Source: an uncultured Dehalococcoidia bacterium (lineage in GTDB: Bacteria; Chloroflexota; Dehalococcoidia; Lucifugimonadales; UBA1127). Taken from it: DNA of 64,000 nucleotides. The notes under the pieces were generated by a model. The model was given only the letters and a program-made list of their open reading frames with translations, had not been told where the DNA came from and did not search any database. Position numbers and translations under genes: made by a program. Positions 17,634 to 26,836 of the stretch are shown one piece after another (the stretch's first letter is position 1; every line of letters begins with the position of its first letter). The stretch is from the NCBI GenBank assembly GCA_951812285.1, contig OX638292.1:1323279-1387278 (forward strand), read 5' to 3'.

Positions 17634-18812
17634 CTAACGGGCGATGCGGATGAGGTCGTACATGTGCCGCGAGAGCCGGAGCGCTTGTCCAATGCGGTCA
17701 AACAGCCCTCCCTCACCCGGCACCGTGTGATTGAAGGAAAGGAACTCCGTATAGCGCACATCGTCCCGGTCCCCGACCGCCTCCACCAGCCGCCGCGACT
17801 CTGCGACGGGCACGTGCCGGTCATACCGGTCGTGCATCACCAGCAGGCGCGCCTGCAGCCCCTCGAGATGGTTCGAAGGCGAGATGTCGGCCAGCCCATC
17901 CCGAAAGTCCAGCGGCAGCATGAGGTACAGCGCCTCCGCCTCCTCCGGCGTCACCCCGTCGATGAGGCGCGCAACCGTGCTCCCCTGCAACAAGAGCGCA
18001 TTCAGCTCCGCATCGTTAACGGCCATCTCGTCAAGGTAATGTGCAGTGAGCACGGCCACATCCTCAGGGTCATCCACCGTCTCGATGAGCTCGTGTGAAA
18101 GGACCTGCAAAGTCAGCGAGTGCGGCTCCCATGGCGTGCGCTCGCCATCGTAGAGCACACTGCGGGACGCTGCCTCCAACATCAGAGATTCAAGGTCGTA
18201 GTACGGCCCGAATACGTTGACGAAATGCACGTCGTCACTGATTCGCGCGTCCGCCGCAGCCACCAGAGCGAAGGAGCCGCCGACGCTGAACCCGCCAATG
18301 CCCGTGCGCTCAGCGTCCACGTAGTCCTGCGCTGTCAGGAACTCGAACGCCCGCACCAGCTTCTCCGGGTCGTCCAGTTGCATGTCAGCATCGAGGCCCA
18401 GGTCCGGCGACCAGTGCAGCATCGTCACAAACCCAGCCCGCGCCAGCGCCTTGCCGAGGTTGACGGTGGTAGCATCGCTCAGCCCCGTAGGGCTCGCGCC
18501 GATTGACAACAACACAGCAGACCGAGGCTTTCCATCCGGTAGACGGTACACGTCCGCAACCTCGCTCCCCTCCTCTGAGCCATAGACAGCCTCGTAGCGC
18601 ACGGGCTCGCGGGTAACCCACGATTGCGGCTGCACGGGCAGGTCTAGCGTCTGCGCAACGAAGAGTGCCGTATGAAACGCAGCCCGCACCTGCGGCACGA
18701 CCATAACGACAATGGCTAGCACTATGAGAGGGAGGGCCAGGTACTTGAGCAGGAAGTAAAGGACACCGTAGCAGGCTCGCTGCAATCGGCGTACCAACCT
18801 TCTTCTTCGCAA
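17634..18812 (-). CDS. Membrane-anchored alpha/beta hydrolase
   Basis: A hydrolase of about 392 residues with one N-terminal membrane helix (VLYFLLKYLALPLIVLAIVV) and an extracytoplasmic catalytic domain. The nucleophile elbow is GFSVGG. A probable acid lies in LVMHDRYDRHVP and the histidine in FLSFNHTVPG, in the usual order. Substrate is unknown; esterase or lipase-like activity is the best guess. The only in-frame ATG (18974) lies inside the endonuclease III gene. I chose TTG at 18812, preceded by GGGAG; TTG at 18797 is also possible. Confidence 0.8.
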   Translation of the reverse strand: MRRRRLVRRLQRACYGVLYFLLKYLALPLIVLAIVVMVVPQVRAAFHTALFVAQTLDLPVQPQSWVTREPVRYEAVYGSEEGSEVADVYRLPDGKPRSAVLLSIGASPTGLSDATTVNLGKALARAGFVTMLHWSPDLGLDADMQLDDPEKLVRAFEFLTAQDYVDAERTGIGGFSVGGSFALVAAADARISDDVHFVNVFGPYYDLESLMLEAASRSVLYDGERTPWEPHSLTLQVLSHELIETVDDPEDVAVLTAHYLDEMAVNDAELNALLLQGSTVARLIDGVTPEEAEALYLMLPLDFRDGLADISPSNHLEGLQARLLVMHDRYDRHVPVAESRRLVEAVGDRDDVRYTEFLSFNHTVPGEGGLFDRIGQALRLSRHMYDLIRIAR

Positions 18813-18864
18813 ATCTGGCTCCCGTAAGGACTGTATCCGAGCTGACGGACTGCCTCGCCTCCGT

Positions 18865-19554
18865 CTACACCCCGCGCGACGGGCAGCCGTCGCGCAGGAC
18901 GCAGTCGGCGCAGAGCGGCCGCAGCGCTTTGCACACCTGCCGTCCGTGCGAGATAAGCGCGACGTGGAAGGCATATACCTCGTCCGGCGCCACCATCGCC
19001 TCGAGCATGTCGTGCGCCTTCTCGGCGGTCACCTTCGGCCCGATGAGCCCCAGCCGCTTCGAGACCCGGTGCACATGCGTGTCAACCGCCATTGCAGGCA
19101 TCCCCAGCGCGAAGCACAGCACGATCGCCGTAGTCTTGGGTCCCACGCCCGGCAGCGACCTCAGCCACGCCTTGGCTTCCTCGAGCGGCATCTCTGCGAG
19201 GAAGGAAAGGTCGTAGCCGCCGGTCAGTTCACGCACCTGTTTCAACGTCTCCTGGATGCGCGGCACCTTCTGCTTGGCAAGCCCCGCCGACATCACGTAC
19301 GGCGTGATCTCCGCAGGGTCGGCGTCGGCGATGGCATCCCACAATGGGTACGCCGCCCTTAACCGGTGCCCGGCACGCTCCGAATTCACGTCAGACGTGT
19401 GTTGCGAGAGGATCGTAAAGACCAGCTCCGTCACCGGATCGTAGCGCGGCGACCACTCCGCCCGCCCCTGCTGTGCCTCCAGCAGCGCCAACACCTCGGC
19501 GGCCCGCTTCCTTGGCGAGCGCGGTCGGCGTGGACGGCGTTCTTTGACGGGCAT
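18865..19554 (-). CDS. nth: Endonuclease III
   Basis: Bifunctional DNA glycosylase/AP lyase for oxidised pyrimidines, 229 residues. The helix-hairpin-helix is LPGVGPKTTAIV, with the catalytic lysine, and the catalytic aspartate is in AVDTHVHRVSKRLGL. The C-terminal iron-sulphur cluster pattern C-x6-C-x2-C-x5-C (CKALRPLCADCVLRDGC) is complete. A basic N-terminal extension (KERRPRRPRSPRKR) is present. It is the upstream member of a minus-strand pair with the hydrolase gene. Confidence 0.96.
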   Translation of the reverse strand: MPVKERRPRRPRSPRKRAAEVLALLEAQQGRAEWSPRYDPVTELVFTILSQHTSDVNSERAGHRLRAAYPLWDAIADADPAEITPYVMSAGLAKQKVPRIQETLKQVRELTGGYDLSFLAEMPLEEAKAWLRSLPGVGPKTTAIVLCFALGMPAMAVDTHVHRVSKRLGLIGPKVTAEKAHDMLEAMVAPDEVYAFHVALISHGRQVCKALRPLCADCVLRDGCPSRGV

Positions 19555-19650
19555 TTGCTACCTCAGACCCTGACATGGGGATGCTGCGCGAAACGCAATC
19601 GGCGTGGCAGCATCATGGTACACAAAACGCTTTGGCGAAAGGAGCAGGAT

Positions 19651-20049
19651 ATGGCGCGAATACTCGGTGACTTGACGATTCGGTTGAACAAGAACGGAAC
19701 GACTTGGAGTCTGGCGGAACCCTTGGAGTACCACGTCGGCGCCGAAGACAGCGACGAGGTCGTCGAGGTGCCGGCGGGCTTCGAGACGGACCTCGCCAGT
19801 GTGCCCTGGTTCGGCCGCTGGCTCGTGTCTAGCTGGAAGGGCACGGCCCGCGCAGCCGTCGTACACGACTTCCTCTACTCCGTCGTGGGACGGCGCCTGC
19901 ATGGTTTCACGCGGTCACAGGCCGATGCAATCTTCGGCGAAGCGCTGAGAGTGACAGGCTCCAGGCTGTGGCCCGTTATCTGGGCGGCCGTCCGCCTCTT
20001 CGGGCTCGCCGCGTGGCGCGGCCGCGAGCGAGAAGCTGTCGAGCGTTAG
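19651..20049 (+). CDS. DUF1353 family protein
   Basis: A 132-residue protein with the DUF1353 signature: PAGFETDLASVPWFGR and, about 30 residues later, AAVVHDFLYSVVGRR. The conserved Asp and His suggest a metal or catalytic site, but no activity is established for the family. Some members occur in phages; there are no other phage genes here. The start at 19651 follows AAAGGAG. Confidence 0.85.
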   Translation: MARILGDLTIRLNKNGTTWSLAEPLEYHVGAEDSDEVVEVPAGFETDLASVPWFGRWLVSSWKGTARAAVVHDFLYSVVGRRLHGFTRSQADAIFGEALRVTGSRLWPVIWAAVRLFGLAAWRGREREAVER

Positions 20050-20058
20050 CTGTCGCGG

Positions 20059-20087
20059 TTGCCGGGGTCTCCAACGGCGAATATACT
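20059..20087 (+). promoter_or_regulatory. Promoter of the DUF952 gene
   Basis: TTGCCG (20059-20064), a 17-base spacer and TATACT (20082-20087) are well placed upstream of the DUF952 gene. The predicted transcript would start near 20094, inside the large inverted repeat described separately. Confidence 0.6.
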
Positions 20088-20139
20088 GCCCCTGCGCCAA
20101 CGTCTCAATCTCTTAGCAGGCTATGGGCGCAAGGGGCAG
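20086..20139 (+). repeat. Inverted repeat in the leader of the DUF952 gene
   Basis: CTGCCCC-T-GCGCC (20086-20098) pairs with GGCGC-AA-GGGGCAG (20126-20139) across a 27-base loop. It begins at the predicted transcript start, so it could form a 5' leader stem or act as a protein-binding site. Confidence 0.5.
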
Positions 20140-20182
20140 GACTGCCCCGGCGCGCCGAACACCCACTACGGGAGAAAACACC

Positions 20183-20530
20183 ATGGCGACCATCTTCCAC
20201 ATCACCACTCATGAGCTCTGGCGGCGTTCTATCCCCCGCGGCCAGTACACCCACGAGAGCCTCCGGGCTGAGGGTTTCATCCACTGTTCAAACAAGGAGC
20301 AGTTGCTGTCTGTTGCCAACACTAGGTTCACTGGTCAAGACGACCTGGTGCTTCTGAGCATCGATACCAGCGACGTCATGTCCGTCATCCAATACGACAG
20401 CGCGCCCGGCTTCGACGAACCCTTCCCGCACATCTACGGTCCGCTCAACCACGACGCCGTCAAGGCCGTAATCGATTTCCCCCCGTCCGCCGACGGCTCG
20501 TTTACGTTGCCGCCGGACTTGGAGGAATGA
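20183..20530 (+). CDS. DUF952 family protein
   Basis: A 115-residue cytoplasmic protein. IFHITTHELWRRSIPRGQYT, then LRAEGFIHCSNKEQL and FPHIYGPLNHDAV are the conserved blocks of DUF952, a family resembling a glutathione S-transferase-associated or ADP-ribosyltransferase-like fold. Function is not known. GGGAG precedes the start at 20183. Confidence 0.88.
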   Translation: MATIFHITTHELWRRSIPRGQYTHESLRAEGFIHCSNKEQLLSVANTRFTGQDDLVLLSIDTSDVMSVIQYDSAPGFDEPFPHIYGPLNHDAVKAVIDFPPSADGSFTLPPDLEE

Positions 20531-20583
20531 CATAACTGTGTCTAGCGTATGCACCTCCGCGCCTACCCAGCGCAGGGGGGCAT

Positions 20584-20592
20584 TGCTATAAT
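20584..20592 (+). promoter_or_regulatory. Extended -10 promoter of tldD-tldE
   Basis: TGCTATAAT contains the extended -10 TG and a consensus TATAAT (20587-20592), 28 bases before the tldD start. No strong -35 is seen, as expected for extended -10 promoters. Confidence 0.65.
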
Positions 20593-20619
20593 GGCGCGCA
20601 TTATACGAAGGGGAGTGCC

Positions 20620-21978
20620 ATGCGAGACCTCATTGAGAGCGCCTTGAAGGGACTCAACGCTGACTACGTGGAGATTCGCATAGAGGAGCGGGAGTCCACC
20701 AACATCGCCTTCCGCGGCCGGGAACTGGACGAGATCGGCCACAGCACGGGCAAGGGCGGCAACGTCCGTGCCTGCGTCAAGGGAGGGTGGGGTTTCGCAT
20801 CCTTCAATAGCATCGACGACCTGCGGGCCAAGGCGGTGCAGGCCGTCGAGCAAGCTCGCATGGTGGGCAACGAGAAGACCGAGCTGGCGGACGCGCCCCC
20901 AGTCGTTGCTATCGTCCCCCCACACATCGTCCACGACCCTGCGCAGGTCTCCCTCGCCGACAAGCACCGCATCCTCGAGGAATATCTCGACCTGCTGTGG
21001 GGCGGGCCGGAGATCCAGACCTCGTCCCTTCGGTATGCCGACGGCCACCGCACCATGTACTACGGCAACACCCAGGGCACCTACACCGAGCAGGCCCGCA
21101 TCGACGTGAACTTTTGGGCCAGCGCCGTCGCGCGGGCAGGCGGAGAGGTGCAGCAGGCCAGCATCAGCATGGGCAGTCTTGGCGACTTCGGTCTGGTGCA
21201 CCGTATGCACGAGACTGTCGCAGAGCTCCCGCAAAAGGCCGTCGACTTCCTCAAGGCCCCGCAGGTCAAGGGCGGCGAGTACACCGTCATCCTCGACCCC
21301 ATACTTGCCGGCGTTTTCGTCCATGAAGCCTTCGGCCACCTCTCCGAGGCCGACCACGTCTACGAGAACCCCAAGCTGCGCGAGGTGATGGTGCTCGGCC
21401 GGCGCTTCGGCGGGGACTACCTGAACATCGTCGATGGCGCCAAGATTCCGTCCCTCCGCGGCAGCTTCCAGTACGACGAGGAGGGCGTGGAGTCCAACCG
21501 CACGGACCTCATCCGCGAGGGTGTGCTTGTAGGACGCCTCCATTCGCGGGAGACGGCAGCCAAGATGGGCGAGACCCCGTCGGGCAACGCCCGGGCCATC
21601 GGCCACCAGTTCCCGCCCATCGTCCGCATGACCAACACTGTCATCGAGCCGGGCGAGGCCACGCTTGAGGACCTGCTTGAGGGCGTCAAGGAGGGCGTGT
21701 ACTGCAGCAACTGGTACGGTGGCATGACCAGCATGGAGCAGTTCACTTTCTCTGCCGGTGAGTCATACATGATCCGCGATGGACGCATTGAGGAGGCCGT
21801 TCGGCCTGTCATGCTCTCCGGCAACGTCTTCACCACGCTGGAGAACCTGGACGGCGTCGCCAATGACCTGGAGATGAATGAGGGCGGCGGCTGCGGCAAG
21901 GGCGGTCAGTCGCCGTTGCCCGTGTCCAACGGCAGCCCCCACATCCGGCTGCGCAACTGCCTCGTGGGAGGGAGATAG
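20620..21978 (+). CDS. tldD: Metalloprotease TldD
   Basis: A 452-residue catalytic subunit of the TldD/TldE (PmbA) protease, which unfolds and degrades or trims peptides in the cytoplasm. The zinc motif HEAFGH is at residues 235-240, and the later GEATLEDLLEGVKEGVYCSN block matches the family. In characterised systems the heterodimer processes modified peptides and antitoxins. AAGGGGAG precedes the start. tldE follows one base after the stop, as expected for an obligate complex. Confidence 0.93.
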   Translation: MRDLIESALKGLNADYVEIRIEERESTNIAFRGRELDEIGHSTGKGGNVRACVKGGWGFASFNSIDDLRAKAVQAVEQARMVGNEKTELADAPPVVAIVPPHIVHDPAQVSLADKHRILEEYLDLLWGGPEIQTSSLRYADGHRTMYYGNTQGTYTEQARIDVNFWASAVARAGGEVQQASISMGSLGDFGLVHRMHETVAELPQKAVDFLKAPQVKGGEYTVILDPILAGVFVHEAFGHLSEADHVYENPKLREVMVLGRRFGGDYLNIVDGAKIPSLRGSFQYDEEGVESNRTDLIREGVLVGRLHSRETAAKMGETPSGNARAIGHQFPPIVRMTNTVIEPGEATLEDLLEGVKEGVYCSNWYGGMTSMEQFTFSAGESYMIRDGRIEEAVRPVMLSGNVFTTLENLDGVANDLEMNEGGGCGKGGQSPLPVSNGSPHIRLRNCLVGGR

Positions 21979-21979
21979 G

Positions 21980-23290
21980 ATGCGGGAAGAAGAGGTACTG
22001 GCCCTCGCACAGCAGCATGCGGACCAGGCGGAGGTGTTCTCCGTCAGCAGCCGCAGCATCCCCGTGTCCTACGAGGCCAATCGCCTGAAGAGCGTCGACA
22101 CGCGCGACTCGAGCGGCATGGCGCTGCGGATTATCAAGGACGGCCGCATCGGCTTCTCGTCGACAACGGACATGGAAGACACGGAGGGGCTGGTCGGCCG
22201 CGCCGTGGAGATGCTTCCCTTCGGCGCCCGCGCCCATATGGATTTCCCCGAATCGAGCGAATACACCCACGTGCCCACCTACGACGAGGGCACAGCAGCC
22301 CTGGAGTCCGCGTCCCTCGTCGAGGTAGGCGGCGCGCTCATCGAGAAGTTGCATGCCGACTTCCCGGACGTTGTCTGGGAGGGCCGCGTTTCCCAGGGTG
22401 TCTCGACCACAAGGTTGCTGAACAGCAGGGGCCTCGTAGCGGAGGAGACCTCCAGCAGCGTGGGCCTCGGCGTCGAGGGCACTCTGGTGCGGGACACGGA
22501 CATGCTCTTCGTATTCGGGCGCGCCAGCTCATGCAAGCCCGACCTGGAAACGAACGAAGTCATCGCCGCGCTGACGCGCAAACTGCAGTGGGCCGAGCGT
22601 GTCGCGTCCGCACCGACCGGACAGGTTCCTGTTATCTTCACCCCACAGGCCGTCGCCGGATTGCTGCTCGGCCCGTTGCTCGCGGGCTTCAATGGCCGCA
22701 ATATCGTGCAGCAGTCGTCGCCGCTCATAGAGAAGCTCGGCAGCCGCATCCTCGATCCGCGAATCACCGTCTGGGACGACCCCACCAACCCCTTTGTCCC
22801 CGGTAGCCGCACTTTTGATGACGAAGGTGTCCCTGCCACGCGCTTCCCACTGGTGCAAGAGGGCGTCATCGCCAACTTCCTGTATGACCTGCAGACGGCC
22901 GGGCAAGCGGGGGCCACAACGACAGGCAGCGCGCATCGTGGCCTCGCAAGCCAGCCGGGCCCCGGCGCCAGCGTCATCATCATCGACCCCGGAGACACCA
23001 CCTTCGCCGAAATGATTGCAGGCCATGAGAAGGCGTTGGTGGTAGAATCCTTCCTGGGCGCCGGTCAGGGCAACATCCTCGGCGGCGACTTCTCCGCCAA
23101 TGTCCTTCTGGGCTACGCAGTGGAGAAAGGTGAAGTGACCGGCAGGGTCAAGGACACCATGGTCGCTGGCAACGTCTACGCTATTCTGGAGGCGCTGGGC
23201 GCTTTGGGCTCGGAGCCGGAGTGGGTCGGCGGGTCGCTGCAGATCCCCGCCCTCTGCTGCAACGGCGTCTCCGTATCCTCCAAGGGATAG
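21980..23290 (+). CDS. tldE: TldE/PmbA, non-catalytic partner of TldD
   Basis: A 436-residue partner subunit lacking the HExxxH motif. VSYEANRLKSVDTRDSSG and the C-terminal GNILGGDFSANVLLGYAVEKG are characteristic of PmbA/TldE. It begins one base after the tldD stop and uses the GGGAGGGAGA at the end of tldD as ribosome site. No peptide precursor or modification enzyme is visible nearby. Confidence 0.92.
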   Translation: MREEEVLALAQQHADQAEVFSVSSRSIPVSYEANRLKSVDTRDSSGMALRIIKDGRIGFSSTTDMEDTEGLVGRAVEMLPFGARAHMDFPESSEYTHVPTYDEGTAALESASLVEVGGALIEKLHADFPDVVWEGRVSQGVSTTRLLNSRGLVAEETSSSVGLGVEGTLVRDTDMLFVFGRASSCKPDLETNEVIAALTRKLQWAERVASAPTGQVPVIFTPQAVAGLLLGPLLAGFNGRNIVQQSSPLIEKLGSRILDPRITVWDDPTNPFVPGSRTFDDEGVPATRFPLVQEGVIANFLYDLQTAGQAGATTTGSAHRGLASQPGPGASVIIIDPGDTTFAEMIAGHEKALVVESFLGAGQGNILGGDFSANVLLGYAVEKGEVTGRVKDTMVAGNVYAILEALGALGSEPEWVGGSLQIPALCCNGVSVSSKG

Positions 23291-23299
23291 GAGAGAGGC

Positions 23300-24214
23300 G
23301 TGACGCTGAAGGCCTTTCTGGAAGAGTTGGTGCAGGACGGCGGACCCATCAGGTACGCCGAACTGGTGGAGTTGTCCGGCCTCGCGCCCGACGAGATGGA
23401 GTTGGTCCGGGACGCGTGGCCGCGCATCGCCCAGGACCGCCGCCTCCTGCTCGTCTCCCGACTCGTCGAGACCAGCGAGGACAACGTCGATCTCGACTTT
23501 AGCCAGATATTCAAGCTTGCCCTTAAGGACGATGGTGAACAGGTTCGCGTCAAGGCAGTCTCCGGCCTCTGGGAGTGCGAGGAGCGGCCCCTGATGACCA
23601 CCCTCCTCCGCCTCATCCAGTACGACCCGTCGACGGAGGTCCGTACCGCTGCGGCTCAGGCCATGGGCAAGTACGCTGAACTGGCAGAGGATGGCAAGCT
23701 CCTCCCCAACGACCGTGTCCGCATCCAGTCGGCGCTGCTGCCGCTCGTCGAGGACGAGGGCCGTCCCGTGGAATTGCGCCGCCGCGCCCTTGAGGCCGCC
23801 GGCGTCTTCACCGACGACAAGATCTCGCAGCTCATCCAATGGGCCTACCGGCACCCCGACCCGCGCATGCAGCAGAGCGCCATCTACGCCATGGGGCGCA
23901 ACGCCAACCCAGAGTGGACGGCTATCATCCAGAACGCACTAGAGAGAGAAGAGCCGGCCATGCGCTACGAGGCCGCGCAGGCCTGCGGTGAGCTCGGGTC
24001 AGAGGAGATGATCCCGCACCTGCTGCCCCTCCTGAAAGATGAGGACGTGCAGGTGCGAATCTCATCCATTAACGCGCTGGGTGCCATTGGAGGGAACGTT
24101 GCCAAGAAGGCCCTAAAGATGTGCGCCCGCTCGGAAGACGAGACTGTGTCGCAGACCGCCAGCGAAGCCCTTGAGTCCCTGGAGTTGGAAGAAGACCCGC
24201 TTCACTTCAAGTAG
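23300..24214 (+). CDS. HEAT-repeat protein
   Basis: A 304-residue all-helical protein. From residue ~70 on it consists of HEAT repeats such as VRVKAVSGLWECEERPLMTT, VRTAAAQAMGKYAEL and VRISSINALGAIGGNVAKKA. Such scaffolds mediate protein contacts, and no enzyme motif is present. It starts with GTG nine bases after tldE, with GGAGAG in the gap, so it is probably co-transcribed with tldDE. Its 3' end overlaps the convergent ROK kinase gene by 13 bases. Confidence 0.85.
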   Translation: MTLKAFLEELVQDGGPIRYAELVELSGLAPDEMELVRDAWPRIAQDRRLLLVSRLVETSEDNVDLDFSQIFKLALKDDGEQVRVKAVSGLWECEERPLMTTLLRLIQYDPSTEVRTAAAQAMGKYAELAEDGKLLPNDRVRIQSALLPLVEDEGRPVELRRRALEAAGVFTDDKISQLIQWAYRHPDPRMQQSAIYAMGRNANPEWTAIIQNALEREEPAMRYEAAQACGELGSEEMIPHLLPLLKDEDVQVRISSINALGAIGGNVAKKALKMCARSEDETVSQTASEALESLELEEDPLHFK

Positions 24215-25188
24215 CTCGGGCCCACGCCCAGCTCGCCCCACGCCATCGCCGCCGCCCCCAGCAACCCCGCATCGTCGCCCAACACCGTCGGCGTGACCGG
24301 CAACGTCGCCTTGTCGCCGCGCATCCCGTGCACCCTCGCCGAAGCGGCCATCGCCGGCCAGAAGATATGCGAGTTGCTGGCCACGCCGCCTCCAATGACG
24401 ATCATCTCCGGGTCCAGCACGCTACGCAACGTGGCCACACCAATGCCCAAGTAGCGGCCACCGGCGCGCAGAACCTCGCTGGCGAGCCGGTCAGCGCGCG
24501 CCTCTGCTCGAACGAGCGTCTCGGCGCGCACTCGAGAAATCTCGCCGCGCGCCATCGATAGCACGATGCTGGACTCACCTGCCTCCAGCCGCTCGCGGGC
24601 CATGCGCGCCAGCCCCGTTCCCGACGCCATCACCTCCAGGCACCCGCAGCCGCCGCAGGGACACGGCGGACCAGCGGGCTCAACCACCAAGTGGCCAATT
24701 TCCCCCGCGAACCCGCGCAGGCCGCCGTAGACCTTCCCGTCGAGCACAAGTCCGCCGCCGACTCCCGTGCCGAGCGTCACCATGACCAAGTTGCTCATTC
24801 CTTGGCCGATGCCATAGACAAACTCGCCCAGCGCGGCAAGCGAGGCGTCGTTGTGCACCCAGGCGGGAACGCTGACGTTAGTTGAAAGGTCGGCAGTGGG
24901 CGAGGTGCCGTCCCAGGTTGGCAGGTTGGGAGGGTTATGCACCGTGGCGGCCACCGGGTCGACGGGGCCCGCCAGCGCCATGCCGATGCCAGCAACCTCA
25001 ACGCCGGGCACCGCCGTCGACATGCGCTCGAGCAGCCCGGCGAGCCGCCGCATTGCCGCCGGCTCGCCCCGGGACGCCTGCGTGGGGACGGTGTCCCTCA
25101 CAAGGACGTCACCCTCCGGCGAGATCAACGCCCCGCGCATTCGGGTGCCGCCCAGATCCACCGCGAAAACGGCCTGTTGGTCAACCAC
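24202..25188 (-). CDS. ROK family sugar kinase
   Basis: A 328-residue ROK protein, probably a glucokinase or related hexose kinase. VFAVDLGGTRMRGAL is the phosphate-binding loop. WVHNDASLAALGE holds the catalytic aspartate, and VTLGTGVGGG the second phosphate loop. The zinc motif CPCGGCGCLE is complete. No N-terminal helix-turn-helix is present, so it is an enzyme rather than a NagC-type repressor. GTG at 25188 with GGAGGAGG six bases upstream is preferred over ATG at 25308. Confidence 0.9.
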   Translation of the reverse strand: MVDQQAVFAVDLGGTRMRGALISPEGDVLVRDTVPTQASRGEPAAMRRLAGLLERMSTAVPGVEVAGIGMALAGPVDPVAATVHNPPNLPTWDGTSPTADLSTNVSVPAWVHNDASLAALGEFVYGIGQGMSNLVMVTLGTGVGGGLVLDGKVYGGLRGFAGEIGHLVVEPAGPPCPCGGCGCLEVMASGTGLARMARERLEAGESSIVLSMARGEISRVRAETLVRAEARADRLASEVLRAGGRYLGIGVATLRSVLDPEMIVIGGGVASNSHIFWPAMAASARVHGMRGDKATLPVTPTVLGDDAGLLGAAAMAWGELGVGPSYLK

Positions 25189-25325
25189 GCAAGCCTCCTC
25201 CTTTTCAACCGCTCCACTATACGCACAAACCGTACGAGTAGCTACAGCGCTCCCTTGGGTTGAAGTGCGGGGAACCCATGGGTGATAATGGCGCATCAGC
25301 TTGGTCACACATCCTTGATCCTCAC

Positions 25326-25802
25326 ATGGTGTGCACTATGACGATGCGCGGAACAGTAGAGCACCACACTTCTGCCGGCGGTGTGGTCTGCCGGGTTCGA
25401 GATGGGGTGGTTGAAGCCGTCCTCTGCGGCAGGGACAATCCCCGAAAGTGGAGCCTCCCCAAGGGTACGCCTGAAGAGGGCGAATCCACGGAGGATACGG
25501 CGCTCCGGGAGGTGGCCGAGGAGACCGGCCTCCAAGTGGAGATTGATGTCCCCATTGGCTCAATCACATACTGGTTCATGCGTCCCCCTGACGGCGTCCG
25601 GTGCCGCAAGGTGGTCCACTACTTCCTCATGCGTGCCGTCGGCGGTGACACAGCGCAGCATGACGCTGAGTTCGACGAGGTGCGCTGGTTTCCCGGCGGG
25701 GAGGCGCTTGCAATCATGCAGTACCCAAACGAGGCGCGCACACTCGAAAGGGCCCTCGCAAGGCTGGATTCAGTTGAGGCCGAGGCACACACGCAACGAT
25801 GA
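25326..25802 (+). CDS. NUDIX hydrolase
   Basis: A NUDIX enzyme of about 158 residues. The box G-TPEEG-E-STEDTAL-REVAEETG is complete. WSLPKGTPE upstream resembles diadenosine polyphosphate hydrolases and MutT-like proteins. The start is uncertain: ATG codons at 25278, 25326, 25338 and 25344 are all in frame and none has a strong ribosome site. I chose 25326, about 11 residues before the conserved HHTSAGGVV. The stop overlaps the GNAT gene by four bases. Confidence 0.85.
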   Translation: MVCTMTMRGTVEHHTSAGGVVCRVRDGVVEAVLCGRDNPRKWSLPKGTPEEGESTEDTALREVAEETGLQVEIDVPIGSITYWFMRPPDGVRCRKVVHYFLMRAVGGDTAQHDAEFDEVRWFPGGEALAIMQYPNEARTLERALARLDSVEAEAHTQR

Positions 25803-26395
25803 GGAAGCAGGAACCGGAACATTTCCTCATGGTCGGGGAGAAGGTGTGCATTCGAGAGAAGCGCCTCTCGGATGCCGAGGATGACCACTCCTGGCGACAG
25901 GATCCGGAGCTCGCGCGCCTCGACGCCGCCGCGCCGTTGCGCATGGACTTCCAAGAGTTCGTGCGCCAGTACAAGCGAGAGTTGGAGTACCCCAGCGCCT
26001 TCTCTCGCCGCTTCGGGGTCGACACGCACGACGGCGTCCACATCGGCAACTGCATGTACTACGACATGGACTACTTCCGCGGGACGGCCGAGCTGGGCAT
26101 ACTGCTCGGAAACCGCGACTACTGGGGCGGCGGCTACGGCACCGAGGCTGTTCAACTGCTGCTCTACCACATGTTCACGCACATGCCAGTCAAGCGCGTC
26201 TATCTCCACACCCTTGACTGGAACCACCGGGCTCAGCGCTCCTTTGAGAAGTGCGGCTTCCAGATAATCCGGCCCGTGAAGCGGAGCGGTTGGGAGTTCT
26301 TCTTCATGGAGCTCAAGCGGGACCGCTGGGCCGAACTTCAACGGGAGGAGCAACAGCGTGAGGCGATGGAGAGGGCGAAGGAGCCAACGCCCTAG
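25799..26395 (+). CDS. GNAT acetyltransferase (RimJ/RimL-like)
   Basis: A 198-residue acetyl-CoA-dependent N-acetyltransferase. The core shows AELGILLGNRDYWGGGYGTE, where the Q/RxxGxG-type loop that binds acetyl-CoA is represented by YWGGGYG. LHTLDWNHRAQRSFEKCGF follows. The C-terminal tail is rich in Glu, Arg and Gln. It is translationally coupled to the NUDIX gene. The acceptor is unknown. Confidence 0.85.
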   Translation: MRKQEPEHFLMVGEKVCIREKRLSDAEDDHSWRQDPELARLDAAAPLRMDFQEFVRQYKRELEYPSAFSRRFGVDTHDGVHIGNCMYYDMDYFRGTAELGILLGNRDYWGGGYGTEAVQLLLYHMFTHMPVKRVYLHTLDWNHRAQRSFEKCGFQIIRPVKRSGWEFFFMELKRDRWAELQREEQQREAMERAKEPTP

Positions 26396-26826
26396 CCAGC
26401 GCGCGCAGGCAGCTGTACGGTCGCTGTGCCCGTTGTCGTCTGCTCTCCTTGGCTGTTTATCAGCGTCAGCGCGCAGTCGACGAGGTGCGCGCCGCCTTGC
26501 TCGTACACCTTGGTGACGCGGCCTGAGCAGGTGAGGTCGTCGTTGGGGACGTCGGTGCCGCGATAGCGAACTGAGAGCTTGCGCAGGACACCATCAGCGC
26601 CCATCCAGTCGGTCACGACCTGGGCGAGGTAGGCGTTCTTGAGCGCCCCGTGCACGATGAGCCCCGGCAGCCCGATGTCCACCGCAAACTCCTTGTCATA
26701 ATGCACTTCGTAGAAGTCGCCCGACGCTCCGGCGTACTTGACGAGCTGCCGGGTGGACGGCCGCTTCACGACTGCGGGGAGCTCCAGACCCACCTCGACG
26801 TCATCCCAGAACGGTGACTCAGCCAT
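26392..26826 (-). CDS. MaoC-like hot-dog dehydratase
   Basis: A 144-residue single hot-dog domain. YAGASGDFYEVHYDKEFA contains the hydratase-2 type Asp and His, and GLPGLIVHGALKNAYLAQVV continues the motif. Proteins of this type hydrate enoyl-CoA thioesters. It pairs with the FAS1-like half upstream, so the two products probably form one heterodimeric enzyme. Its stop overlaps the convergent GNAT stop by four bases. Confidence 0.88.
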   Translation of the reverse strand: MAESPFWDDVEVGLELPAVVKRPSTRQLVKYAGASGDFYEVHYDKEFAVDIGLPGLIVHGALKNAYLAQVVTDWMGADGVLRKLSVRYRGTDVPNDDLTCSGRVTKVYEQGGAHLVDCALTLINSQGEQTTTGTATVQLPARAG

Positions 26827-26836
26827 GCCTTTCTCC

